Assembly (NCBI RefSeq): GCF_029855045.1
Contig: NZ_CP123228.1
Coordinates: 5,146,001-5,210,000 of the forward strand
Length of the DNA stretch: 64,000 bases
Reading direction: 5' to 3'
From: Piscinibacter sp. XHJ-5
GTDB taxonomy: Bacteria > Pseudomonadota > Gammaproteobacteria > Burkholderiales > Burkholderiaceae_C
Shown here: piece by piece, positions 34,636 through 42,854 of the stretch
Numbering within the stretch: position 1 is the first letter of the stretch
Layout: each line of letters begins with the position of its first letter
Made by a program: the position numbers and the translations under genes
The notes under the pieces: model-generated
Seen by the model: only the letters and a program-made list of their open reading frames with translations
The model's database searches: none
Told to the model about the DNA's origin: nothing

Positions 34636-36330
34636 TCAGGCCGCGGCTTCCCAGACGATCGGGCGACGCAGCGCGGTCCAGCGTTCGTAGCGCGACCCGA
34701 ACAGCCCTTCGGCCCGGTTGCGCCTCAGCTTCAGCGTCGGCGTGACGAGGCCGTTCTGCACCGTCCACGGTGTCGTCGTCACGACGAGGCACGACAGGCG
34801 CTCGTGCGGATCCAGCGCGCGGTTGATGTCCTCGAGATGCGCCTGCAGCGACGACTGCAGCACCGCCCGTTCGCTCGGCACGCGCGATCGCGCAATGGCT
34901 GCATCGCCCAGCAGGACGATCGCCAGCGGCTGCGGAAGCCGCGCACCGGCGACCATGCAGGCCTCCACGTCCGGATGCGCCGCCAGCCGCTCCTCGATCG
35001 GTGCGGGCGCCACGTACTTGCCCTTGCTCGTCTTGAACAGGTCCTTGATGCGCCCGGTGATCCGCAAGGCGCCCTCGCTGTCCAGTTCGCCGCAGTCGCC
35101 GGTGCGCAGCCAGCCGTCGGGCGTGAACGCCTGCTGCGTGAGCACCGGGTCCTTGAAGTAGCCGCGCATCACGCCCGGCGTGCGCAGCTGGATCTCGCCG
35201 GTCGACGCGTCGATGCGGCTCTGGATGCCGTCGAAGGTCCAGCCGACCGTGCCCGGCCGTGGCCGCGCGGGCCAGGTGGAATGCGAGAGCACGCCGTTCT
35301 CGGTCATGCCGTACACCTCGGCGATGGGTAGGCCGAGCTGTGCATACCACTCGAGCAGGTCCGCCGGCATCGGCGCCGCGCCGCCGACGGCGAACACGCA
35401 GCGGTCCAGTCCCATCGCAGCCAGCATTCGGCGCCTGACGAGCCGCCCGATCAGCGGCCAGGCCAGCAGCCGGGACAGGCGCCGCTGCGGAATCTTCTCC
35501 TGCACGCCCTGCCGAAACTTCACCCAGAGCCGAGGCACCGAGAAGAAAACCGTCGGCCGGGCCCGCCGCAGGTCCTGCGCGAAGGTGTCCAGCGACTCGG
35601 CGAAGAACACCTGCATGCCGCTCGCCAGCAATCCGTGCTCGATGAGCATGCGTTCGGCGACATGGGCCAGCGGCAGGTAGCTCAGCACGCGAGAGTCGGC
35701 ATTCAGCGGAATGCGCTGCAGGCCACAGCGCGTGACCCAGGCGAGGCCGCCGAAGGTGTGCATTACGCCCTTGGGCTCGCCGGTGGTGCCCGAGGTGTAG
35801 ACGATGGTGGCCAGCTCGTCGGCGTCGCGCACGAGGTGGCCGGGAAGCGGCGCCGTCTCCTTCACGATGGTGTCCCACGACGGCCAGGCAACCGCGGGCG
35901 CCAGCGGCAGGCGGATGCATGGCAGCGTCGGCGCGATGCCAGGCCGCAGCTCGTCCCAGTGGTCGAGCTTGCCGACGAAGAGCAGGCTCGCCTCGCTGTG
36001 TTCGAGGATGCTGCGCACGGTCTTCGCGGACAGCGTCGGGTACAGCGGCACCGACACATGGCCCGCCATCCAGATCGCGAAGTCCGCCATCAGCCAGTGC
36101 GCGGTGTTCTTCGACAGCAGGCCAATGCGCGAGCCCGGCGGCAGGCCCTGGGCGTCGAGGTGGGCGGCCATGCGGCGCACTTCGTCCATCACCGTGCGCC
36201 ATGTCAGCGTCATCTCCCGCCCGTCCCCGATGGGCTGGGTGAAGACCGTGCGATCGGGCTGGGTCCTTTCGAAGTGATAGAGGCGCTGCAACGCGAGGTC
36301 GTCGTCGAAGACGGGAAGGCGGTCGTTCAT
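34636..36330 (-). CDS. AMP-dependent synthetase/ligase (long-chain acyl-CoA synthetase-like)
   Basis: A 564-residue ANL-superfamily adenylating enzyme. The P-loop motif is YTSGTTGEPKGVMHTF (about residues 178-193). LPLAHVAERM is typical of long-chain acyl-CoA synthetases, YGMTENG is motif A5, WLRTGDCGELDSEGALRITG is A7-A8, and GRIKDLFKTSKGKYVAP carries the hinge. The C-terminal catalytic Lys region is GLVTPTLKLRRN. It would activate a carboxylic acid, probably a fatty acid, as acyl-AMP/CoA. Operon: TIGR03118 lipoprotein, membrane protein, this gene, haem-oxygenase-like gene. Confidence 0.9.
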   Translation of the reverse strand: MNDRLPVFDDDLALQRLYHFERTQPDRTVFTQPIGDGREMTLTWRTVMDEVRRMAAHLDAQGLPPGSRIGLLSKNTAHWLMADFAIWMAGHVSVPLYPTLSAKTVRSILEHSEASLLFVGKLDHWDELRPGIAPTLPCIRLPLAPAVAWPSWDTIVKETAPLPGHLVRDADELATIVYTSGTTGEPKGVMHTFGGLAWVTRCGLQRIPLNADSRVLSYLPLAHVAERMLIEHGLLASGMQVFFAESLDTFAQDLRRARPTVFFSVPRLWVKFRQGVQEKIPQRRLSRLLAWPLIGRLVRRRMLAAMGLDRCVFAVGGAAPMPADLLEWYAQLGLPIAEVYGMTENGVLSHSTWPARPRPGTVGWTFDGIQSRIDASTGEIQLRTPGVMRGYFKDPVLTQQAFTPDGWLRTGDCGELDSEGALRITGRIKDLFKTSKGKYVAPAPIEERLAAHPDVEACMVAGARLPQPLAIVLLGDAAIARSRVPSERAVLQSSLQAHLEDINRALDPHERLSCLVVTTTPWTVQNGLVTPTLKLRRNRAEGLFGSRYERWTALRRPIVWEAAA

Positions 36331-36363
36331 GGAAGTCCAGCGAAGGTAACTGCGCAGGGGATG

Positions 36364-36945
36364 TCATCCGGCGTGCGGATGGTCTCGAAGGCGCGCGGCA
36401 GGCCGCGACGCACTGCGCATCGATGTCGCGAGCACGGGCACGACCGCGCCCGCGGCCAGCAGCAGCAAGCCGTAGAGCGACATGAAGTCGGCAAGGCTCA
36501 TCGATTCCGCGACGACGCGCGACAGGCCGATGAACGCGGCATAGAGCCAGCTGATCGTGCTGAACGCCCCCAGCGCCGTGCACAGCAGCAGGTGCGACGC
36601 ACGCAACGCATGCACCCGGCCAAGCATCGGAAAGGCCACCCGGTGCAGCAACAGGCCGTTGAGCGTCAGCGCCGAGACCACGGCGAGTTTGGCGACGAGC
36701 TTGGGCCGGTCGGCGACCGCCGCGAAGTCGCCGCCGACGTCCAGCGCGATGAGGGTCAGGCCGCTCAGCCACAGCACCATCAGCGCGGCCGCCAATGTGC
36801 GGCCCGTGCGGGCCAGGCGCTTTGCATCGATCGCGCGGTGGCGCAGCAGCGCCGCGTCTTCACGCAGCACCGCGGCGATGGCCACGCCGAATGCCAGCGC
36901 GTGAGCGAACAGGATCCCCTGCCGCAACCAGGTGGTGATTTCCAT
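36364..36945 (-). CDS. Integral membrane protein of unknown function (about 4-5 helices)
   Basis: A 193-residue membrane protein beginning MEITTWLRQGILFAHALAFG. Hydrophobic segments include TLAAALMVLWLSGLTLIALD, LVAKLAVVSALTLNGLLLH, LLLCTALGAFSTISWLYAAF and LYGLLLLAAGAVVPVLATS. The His after helix 1 and the H in LLLHR could bind haem, but this is only a guess. It starts 17 bp after the TIGR03118 gene and ends 33 bp before the acyl-CoA ligase, so it is within the operon. Confidence 0.7.
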   Translation of the reverse strand: MEITTWLRQGILFAHALAFGVAIAAVLREDAALLRHRAIDAKRLARTGRTLAAALMVLWLSGLTLIALDVGGDFAAVADRPKLVAKLAVVSALTLNGLLLHRVAFPMLGRVHALRASHLLLCTALGAFSTISWLYAAFIGLSRVVAESMSLADFMSLYGLLLLAAGAVVPVLATSMRSASRPAARLRDHPHAG

Positions 36946-36962
36946 CTTGCGTGCCTGCCCTC

Positions 36963-38132
36963 TCAGCGGCAGAGCGGCTTCGCCGGCGTGGTGCCGGCAG
37001 CCGGCGTGATCGCCTCCAGCTTGCCGAACAGGCCGTCGGCTTCGCGGTTCGGGCCCGCCGCGAAGTACAGGTCGTTCGCCTCGCCGAGGCTCGCGCCGTT
37101 GCCGAACTGAAGGCCCCACAGGCCGTCGATCACCAGCGGGCGGCCCTGCGCGTCGCGCACGTGGTCGACCGCCTTGCGGGTGCGCGGGTCGAAGGCCACG
37201 ATGGTACCGTCGCCGAAGTTGCCGATCAGCAGGCAGCCGCCGTACTGGCCGAACTCGGTCGGCGCCATCGCGATGCCCCACGGATAGTTCAGCTTGCCGC
37301 CGTCCTGCCAGACATGCAGCAGCCGGCCCTCGTCGTCGAACTCCGCGAGCCGGCCTTCCGCAGGCTGCGCCCCGCCCGGCGGCACATGGCGGCCGTACAT
37401 CACGAACACGCTCTGGCCGACGGTCTGCACGTTGAACGGCGCGAAGCCGCCAGGCGCCGGCCCGCTGGTCGGCACGAACGGGTCGGGCAGCATGCCGGTC
37501 TCGGCGAACTGGCCGTCGTAGATGCGCACGCCAGGCTGCGCGCCGAAGTCGGCGGCGAACAGGCGCTGGCCGGACGGCGACACCGCCACGCCCAGGAACG
37601 CTGCGTCGCGCCCGGTGCCGTCGACCACCAGCACCGAATCCAGCGGGTGGTCGAATCCGCCGCCGACACGCGCACGCTCGGTCCACGCCGTGAGCGTGCC
37701 GCTCGCATTGGCGAACACGAACTTCGCTGGCGCTTCGATAGTGCCGTTCGGGTGCGACTGGGTGATGCGGAAGTTCGTGCCCGGGTTGAATGCGATGCCG
37801 GTGGTCGGTCCTTGCGTGGCCACCGTCGTCAGCGCGTCCTGGAACAGCGGCTGTCCGCCGACGTCGCCCACGTATTCGATCGACTGGCCGCTGCTGGCGC
37901 CGATCCAGAAATGACCGCCAAGGCCGGCCGGCCGGATCGCGATGCCCCACGCGTTGATCAGCGCGGGCTCGACAATCTGTGCCTGGTAGCTGGCCTTGTT
38001 CGCGACCAGGTTGGTCTGGCGAACGCCCTCGTAGGTGGGCGTTGCGACATCGTCGCCTCCGCCGCCGCAGGCGGCGATCAGCGTGGCCGCGGCGATGGCG
38101 ATGCAGGAACGTAAGAAGTGATGGTGTGTCAT
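36963..38132 (-). CDS. TIGR03118-family lipoprotein (NHL/beta-propeller-like)
   Basis: A 389-residue secreted lipoprotein. The lipobox is LIAACGGGG. The mature part has the repeated features of the TIGR03118 family: QTNLVANKASYQAQIVEPAL, NAWGIAIRPAGLGGHFWIG, GLWGLQFGNG and LYFAAGPN.EADGLFG. The family is uncharacterised and is predicted to fold as a propeller. It heads the operon with the membrane protein, acyl-CoA ligase and haem-oxygenase-like gene. The 19-bp element is 60 bp upstream. Confidence 0.85.
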   Translation of the reverse strand: MTHHHFLRSCIAIAAATLIAACGGGGDDVATPTYEGVRQTNLVANKASYQAQIVEPALINAWGIAIRPAGLGGHFWIGASSGQSIEYVGDVGGQPLFQDALTTVATQGPTTGIAFNPGTNFRITQSHPNGTIEAPAKFVFANASGTLTAWTERARVGGGFDHPLDSVLVVDGTGRDAAFLGVAVSPSGQRLFAADFGAQPGVRIYDGQFAETGMLPDPFVPTSGPAPGGFAPFNVQTVGQSVFVMYGRHVPPGGAQPAEGRLAEFDDEGRLLHVWQDGGKLNYPWGIAMAPTEFGQYGGCLLIGNFGDGTIVAFDPRTRKAVDHVRDAQGRPLVIDGLWGLQFGNGASLGEANDLYFAAGPNREADGLFGKLEAITPAAGTTPAKPLCR

Positions 38133-38192
38133 GAACAGCTTGGTGCTGGTGGTTGCGAAGGGGGCGAAGTTTCGCGAGCGCAACGGGAGTGC

Positions 38193-38211
38193 GTCTTGCA
38201 CAGCTGCGACA
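38193..38211 (-). promoter_or_regulatory. TGTCGC-N6-TCAAGAC element, site I
   Basis: Minus-strand TGTCGC-AGCTGT-GCAAGAC (one mismatch) lies 60 bp upstream of the TIGR03118 gene and points toward it. Confidence 0.58.
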
Positions 38212-38251
38212 TGAACGCCGACACGATTCGTCGGATCGGGGCCCGCCTGCT

Positions 38252-38687
38252 TCACGTCCGCGGCCACGACGGATTGACGAGCATCCACGTCCAGCCGAGC
38301 CCATGCGCCGTCTCGTCGACAGCGACGATACGAAGGCCCGCCTTTTGCGCGACGCGCGCCGCGGGACCGTGGCCGCCATCAGTGCAGGCGACCACGCGCT
38401 GCCAGCCGCGGGCGAAGGACAGCTCGACCAGGGCCGTCATCGCTTCGGTCGCGAAGCCACGATCGCGCGCGGCGGGCACGATGTCGCAAGCGCAGCTCGA
38501 GCGCGTGGTCGCATGGCGGCATTCGCCACAGGTTGCCGATGCCGTCGATTTCGTGCTGCGACAAGGCCACGAAAGCGTAGCGCTCGGCCAGCAGCGCGTG
38601 GCAGTTCGGCCGGGGCAGCGCGACGAGCTCCAGGCGCGGCGTACGCAGCAGGTGTCTGGCGGTGCGGGGTCGCAACGTCGTCGGCAT
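38252..38687 (-). pseudogene. GNAT-family acetyltransferase, frameshifted
   Basis: The first frame reads LLRTPRLELVALPRPNCHAL and HEIDGIGNLWRMPPCDHALE, the N-terminal half of a RimJ/RimL-like GNAT. Near 38490 the reading must shift to continue as DIVPAARDRGFATEAMTALV (the acetyl-CoA pyrophosphate loop) and VAQKAGLRIVAVDETAHGLG to the stop. One indel therefore separates the halves. The 19-bp element (38738-38756) lies upstream. Confidence 0.75.
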
Positions 38688-38737
38688 GAGGGACCGGAAG
38701 TGGCGGGTCCGCATCGTGGGTGGCATCGGCATCGGCT

Positions 38738-38756
38738 GTCTTGAAGCCGCGCGACG
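38738..38756 (-). promoter_or_regulatory. TGTCGC-N6-TCAAGAC element, site J
   Basis: Minus-strand CGTCGC-GCGGCT-TCAAGAC (one mismatch) lies 50 bp upstream of the broken GNAT gene and points toward it. Confidence 0.55.
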
Positions 38757-38860
38757 CGTGTCGAGAAGCGGGACATCCGCTGTCGCATCAGTTAAATCCC
38801 ACGCCTGCCGGTGCAAGGCAAGGAGCTTGCCAACGCGAGTTAGCCATTCATGGAGCCGCG

Positions 38861-39075
38861 ATGACTTCGACACCGCGACACGCCTTGCTCTCTCGTTTTG
38901 CCAGCCTGCTGATGACGGGTGGCGGCGGCGGCGAGGACGGCGGCGATGCCGGCCCCGGCGCACCGTCGCCGCATCAACCTGCGCCGCCCTCACCCGAGCC
39001 GGCGCCGCCGCCTCCGGCCGGCTCGACCGGCCTGTCGCCGCTGCTGTTCGTCACCCAGGTGCCGATCGCGGCATC
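38861..39075 (+). pseudogene. N-terminal fragment of a PD40-type lipoprotein
   Basis: The ATG (GGAG upstream) opens a frame with LSRFASLLMTGGGGGEDGGD, a lipobox-like start whose Cys has been lost. A Pro-rich linker follows, then GLSPLLFVTQVPIAA. LLFVTQVPI is the conserved start of large WD40/PD40-repeat lipoproteins. The body is missing; the frame runs straight into a small DUF3563-like segment. Confidence 0.45.
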
Positions 39076-39088
39076 GACCGCGCGAAGC

Positions 39089-39247
39089 ATGGCCGCGGGG
39101 CTGGGTCGCTGGATCGGCACGTTGTGGTTCGATCCGCGCAGCCGCTACCCTTCTTGCGCGACCGATCACGTCGACCTCGAACGCCGCCAGCGCGCCTGGG
39201 ACGCGAACGTCCGGCAGCATGCATCGATGTTGCTGCGTCTCCCGTAG
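39089..39247 (+). CDS. Small DUF3563-like protein
   Basis: A 52-residue frame, MAAGLGRWIGTLWFDPRSRY continuing DHVDLERRQRAWD. It matches the core of the protein at 20636-20872 (DPRTRY...DHDDLERRMRAYD), about 16 of 26 positions. The length and amphipathic start fit DUF3563-type small proteins. No clear ribosome site is seen, and it may be expressed only as the tail of the lipoprotein relic. Confidence 0.42.
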   Translation: MAAGLGRWIGTLWFDPRSRYPSCATDHVDLERRQRAWDANVRQHASMLLRLP

Positions 39248-39418
39248 CAACCGCACCCTCGAGCACGGGTCACTTCGACGGACCGCGCGAAGCGCATCGG
39301 CATTTGTGATGTTGCGGGGATGAGCGCGACCTCGATCGATTCGCCGAGTGCAAAAGCACACTCGGGTTCCAGCCGATCTTCTGCGAGGGCCGCGACGGTC
39401 CAGCTCGTGCGTCCGGAC

Positions 39419-40318
39419 TCAAAGGTACACAACACCGCCTCGCGTCACGCGCCTGAACGCGGCACCGAGCGGGTTGACACCGGCGCGCAGGTACTGCATG
39501 GGCGTGAGCCCGGTGAGTTGCTTGACGCTGTTGTTCATGTGCGATTGGTCGGCAAAGCCGAGATGGGCGGCGATATCGGCAAGACGCTCGCCCGCGGCTG
39601 CGCGGCGGGGCACCGCCTGCACCCGAGCGACTTGCGACCAGTGCCGTGGCGACGTGCCGAGCCAGCGCGCGAAATCGCGCTCGAGCTGGCGACGTGACGT
39701 ATGGACAGCGCTGGCTGCGGCTTCCACGGGGTACCGCGTGCTGGTAGTCATGACCATCGCAGCGCGCGCAGCGCGAACCGCGGCGCGGCTCTGGCGGCGC
39801 GCCGCAGTGCCGCGGCTTTCCAGCGCCCGCGCAAAGGCCCGCAGCTTGCCGTCAAGGTCAGACGCTGAGGCGACGGCCGACTCCAGCGCCGTCGTGAAAT
39901 GCTCGTCGAGCAATTCATGCACCGTGGCGCGAATCCGCGGCGCGGTGTCCAGGCGACGGCTGTCGAGCAGTTCCACCAGTCCGAGCGGGGTGAGCAGCGC
40001 GAACAGCGTCACGCATTCGCCGGCACCTTGGAACGAGCCGGTCCACTGGCGCACACCGGTCAGCGCAGTGTTACAGCCGAGCGCCCGCTTGTGTTCGGCG
40101 CCATCGGCTCCGCGGCCCGTCTGGACCGTGAGCATCCAGGAATCGTGCGGCGCAATGGCCAGCGGGATCGGACCGCGGCCGGCGATCTCCACGCCCACCA
40201 GGCCCTTCACCCACGGCGCCAGCGAGCCGTGAACGGTCAGCTCCCGTGTCGCAAAGACCGGGCTGGCGGAGCCGCCGTCGACCTTCGCGCGGCCGGGCAC
40301 CAGGATTGCGTCAGCCAT
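39419..40318 (-). CDS. AraC-family transcriptional regulator (intact)
   Basis: A 299-residue activator. The N-terminal effector domain begins TRELTVHGSLAPWVKGLVG and includes VTLFALLTPLGLVELLDSRR. The C-terminal double HTH is complete: AASAVHTSRRQLERDFARWL and GERLADIAAHLGFADQSHMN, then GLTPMQYLRAG. The ATG at 40318 has GGAAGGAG upstream and follows the TetR stop by 2 bp, so the two regulators form an operon. It is the only intact member of the AraC type also seen as relics at 20385 and 31252, so it is the best candidate in the window for reading the 19-bp element. Confidence 0.9.
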   Translation of the reverse strand: MADAILVPGRAKVDGGSASPVFATRELTVHGSLAPWVKGLVGVEIAGRGPIPLAIAPHDSWMLTVQTGRGADGAEHKRALGCNTALTGVRQWTGSFQGAGECVTLFALLTPLGLVELLDSRRLDTAPRIRATVHELLDEHFTTALESAVASASDLDGKLRAFARALESRGTAARRQSRAAVRAARAAMVMTTSTRYPVEAAASAVHTSRRQLERDFARWLGTSPRHWSQVARVQAVPRRAAAGERLADIAAHLGFADQSHMNNSVKQLTGLTPMQYLRAGVNPLGAAFRRVTRGGVVYL

Positions 40319-40320
40319 CT

Positions 40321-40938
40321 TCACTCCTTCCTTTGCGCCCCCGCGGCGCGTGTGCTGCGCCTGCCGGTCTGCCGCGATGTGCTGGCACGGGCACCGGCCA
40401 AGACGGCGTCGATGGCGTCAGCGGCCGCTGCAGCGCCGTCGACGCCGTCCATGGCCCAGTAGTCGGCGAAACCCTGCCAGGCGGCCGTGCTCATGAGCAG
40501 TTGCACGACGGCGCCCACCCGGCGTGCCGCCGCCGGCCTGATGCCGGGACATTCGTGTCTCACCAGCGCGATGATGGCCCGCTGTCGTTCGGCCTTGTCG
40601 GCAAAGCGCGCGTTACGGCTGTCCGGGTCGATCAGCAGGCCGCGGACGACGGACTCGTTGGAGTTGAACATCGCGAACGCGCGCGCGACGAACTCACGCG
40701 CCTGCTCTGCCGTTTGCGGCCATGTTCGACGGTCGAAGGGCCGGTTGAGCCACGTCACGACGCCGGCGAACAGCTGTTCACGGGTCTCGAAGTGCCGGTA
40801 GATCGTCCGTTCAGGTACGCCCGAGTGCCGCGCCACACCGCCGAAGGTGAGCACCTCCCCGGCTTTCAACGCCGCGACGGCCCCCGCCACCACGCGCTCC
40901 CGCACCAACTCCGTCTTGGCCGTCGACAAGGTTTTCAT
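40321..40938 (-). CDS. TetR-family transcriptional regulator
   Basis: A 205-residue repressor. The N-terminal HTH is ALKAGEVLTFGGVARHSGVP followed by ERTIYRHFETREQLFAG, typical of TetR. The C-terminal ligand domain is not recognisable. The ATG at 40938 overlaps an inverted repeat, TGGCAG-N5-CTGCCA, suggesting autorepression. It is co-transcribed with the AraC gene and divergent from the S10 peptidase gene, which it may also control. Confidence 0.9.
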   Translation of the reverse strand: MKTLSTAKTELVRERVVAGAVAALKAGEVLTFGGVARHSGVPERTIYRHFETREQLFAGVVTWLNRPFDRRTWPQTAEQAREFVARAFAMFNSNESVVRGLLIDPDSRNARFADKAERQRAIIALVRHECPGIRPAAARRVGAVVQLLMSTAAWQGFADYWAMDGVDGAAAAADAIDAVLAGARASTSRQTGRRSTRAAGAQRKE

Positions 40939-40963
40939 GGCAGTAATGCTGCCATAGTGGCAG
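40938..40963. promoter_or_regulatory. Inverted repeat overlapping the TetR start, probable operator
   Basis: TGGCAGTAATGCTGCCA (40938-40954) is a perfect 6-bp inverted repeat with a 5-bp spacer. A third unit, TGGCAG, follows at 40958-40963. It overlaps the first codon of the TetR gene and lies in the TetR/S10 peptidase divergent region. Confidence 0.6.
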
Positions 40964-41001
40964 CTTCACTGTCAATCGCATGGCCGAGGTGGCGCGGCTT
41001 T

Positions 41002-41020
41002 GGTCGCAATCCTGCAAGAA
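41002..41020 (+). promoter_or_regulatory. TGTCGC-N6-TCAAGAC element, site K
   Basis: GGTCGC-AATCCT-GCAAGAA (three mismatches) lies 58 bp upstream of the S10 peptidase and points toward it. It is the weakest member of the set. Confidence 0.42.
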
Positions 41021-41078
41021 CGTGCACGTGCGCGCAGGCACAGTGCCGGTCCATTCACGCAGCTTGAGGACGCAGGAA

Positions 41079-42674
41079 ATGAGCAAGACCGCACTTCACG
41101 GCACGTCGCGCGCAAGCGGCGCGCCATCGACCGGGCCGATCGATCGCACGCCGGTGCGTGCTGTGATTGCCGGCTTGCTGATCGCCGCACTCGCGGCATG
41201 CGGCGGCGGCACCACCGCTCCGCCACCCGATCAGCCTTTTGACGATGCGACGGTCTACTCGGCCGCTCCGGATGCGTCACTGTCTTCGGCCAATGAGCAC
41301 ACGGCTGTGACCCATGCCGCACTGAAGCTCGAAGGCCGCACGATCCTCTACACGGCAACCACTGGGCACCTGAGCGCGCGCGACGCCGCGAGCGGGGAGG
41401 CGCGAGCCAGCATGTTCTACGCAGCCTACACTGCGGACGGCCCGAAAGCACCCGAGCGCCCGGTGACCTTCATCTACAACGGCGGCCCCGGATCAGCGTC
41501 GGCGTGGCTGCACCTTGGCTCGTTCGGGCCGAAGCGGCTCGCCGTGAAGCCGCCAGGCACCGACACTTCGTCACTGTTCCCGCTGGTGGACAACGCCGAG
41601 AGCCTGCTCGATGTCACCGACCTGGTGTTCGTCGATGCCGTAGGCACCGGGTACTCCCAGGCGATCGCGCCTCACACCAATCGCAGCTTCTGGGGCGTCA
41701 ACAGTGACGCCGCGGTGTTCCGCGACTTCGTGCGGCGTTACCTCGAGGTGAACCGCCGCGAAGCCTCGCCGAAGTTCCTGTTCGGTGAATCCTACGGTGC
41801 CGCGCGCTCCGCCGTGCTCGCGCTGGCGCTCGAGAAGGCAGGCGTGCGCCTGGCCGGCGTGGTGCTGCAGTCGGCAATCCTCGATTTCAACGTCGATTGC
41901 GGATTCCTGGGCGCTCGGCACGCCAGCTGTAGCGGCTACCTGCCCAGCTACGCTGCTGTCGCGAGCCACTACGGTCGGCTGGTGCCCACGCCGGCGGACC
42001 CGGACGCGTTCATCGATGAGGTGCAGGCCTTCGCGGACACGACCTACGAGCCGGCGGTGTTGGCCTACCTCGGCGGGCAGGAGCAGCCCGACGCCGCGCT
42101 CGTCGCGGCGCTTGCGGCACGCACCGGCGCCGCCGCAGACCTGTGGAACGGCAGCTTCAATCTCGACCCGACGACGTTCCGCACGCAGTACGCGGCCGGA
42201 GTGCTGCTCGGCCGGTACGATGCCCGCATCTCGGTGCCCGCGGACAGCCCGCTGGCCCGTGACGGCGATCCGTCGCTCACCTTCGTCGTGCCATCCTTCG
42301 ACGCCGCAATCCGCAGCACGCTACGCGACCAGCTTCGCTATACAGCACGCTCGGACTACGTGATGGCCAACCCCGACATCGGCGTCTTCGACCCGCGCCA
42401 CAACGGCCGCATGCTGCCCGACGTGGTGCCGGACCTGGCTGCGGTGCTCGCGCTCAATCCTTCGCTCGGCATCTTGAGCATGTCCGGTCGCCACGACCTT
42501 GCGACGCCGTACCACCAGACCGAGCGGGACCTGAAGCGCCTGAACAACGCGCCGGGCCTGGTGCTGCGGGACTACGATGGCGGCCACATGACCTACTTCG
42601 ACGATGCGGCGCGTGCGGCGCAGAAGGCAGACCTCCGCGCGTTCTACGCGCGGTCGATCTCCGGCGGTCAGTGA
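41079..42674 (+). CDS. Serine carboxypeptidase (peptidase S10), lipoprotein
   Basis: A 531-residue secreted S10 peptidase. The lipobox AALAACGGG puts Cys41 at the mature N-terminus. The family motif NGGPGSASAWLHLGSFGPKR (about 134-153) and the nucleophile elbow FGESYGA with Ser238 are clear. The catalytic Asp is in SGRHDLATPYHQTERDL and the His in DGGHMTYFDD. It removes C-terminal residues from peptides at the cell surface or in the periplasm. The ATG at 41079 has AGGA upstream; codons before it are unlike protein. Confidence 0.92.
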   Translation: MSKTALHGTSRASGAPSTGPIDRTPVRAVIAGLLIAALAACGGGTTAPPPDQPFDDATVYSAAPDASLSSANEHTAVTHAALKLEGRTILYTATTGHLSARDAASGEARASMFYAAYTADGPKAPERPVTFIYNGGPGSASAWLHLGSFGPKRLAVKPPGTDTSSLFPLVDNAESLLDVTDLVFVDAVGTGYSQAIAPHTNRSFWGVNSDAAVFRDFVRRYLEVNRREASPKFLFGESYGAARSAVLALALEKAGVRLAGVVLQSAILDFNVDCGFLGARHASCSGYLPSYAAVASHYGRLVPTPADPDAFIDEVQAFADTTYEPAVLAYLGGQEQPDAALVAALAARTGAAADLWNGSFNLDPTTFRTQYAAGVLLGRYDARISVPADSPLARDGDPSLTFVVPSFDAAIRSTLRDQLRYTARSDYVMANPDIGVFDPRHNGRMLPDVVPDLAAVLALNPSLGILSMSGRHDLATPYHQTERDLKRLNNAPGLVLRDYDGGHMTYFDDAARAAQKADLRAFYARSISGGQ

Positions 42675-42854
42675 CGGCTCGATCGACCGCGCTGGAGTCG
42701 CAGGCAGGTCCCCTTTGCCTGCTGCCGAGCGGTCACCCGGGTCAAGCGGTACGTGGTTCATCGCCGGTCGTCGCAGCGAGCGCGGCCGGCATGCGGAAGC
42801 TGATGATCTCCTGCGGCCCAGGCAGCATGGCTAGGCACCCCGGCCGCCGCTGCG

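Noticed and set aside
34571..38379. Long minus-strand frames (733 and 671 codons) over the ligase and TIGR03118 genes
   Set aside because: Only the stretches that match the recognised genes look like protein; the rest is low-complexity shadow translation.
21351..41020. Reading the TGTCGC-N6-TCAAGAC element as an ECF sigma promoter (-35 and -10)
   Set aside because: The conserved half-sites are only six bases apart, not 16-17, and no common second box is seen 15-20 bp further on.
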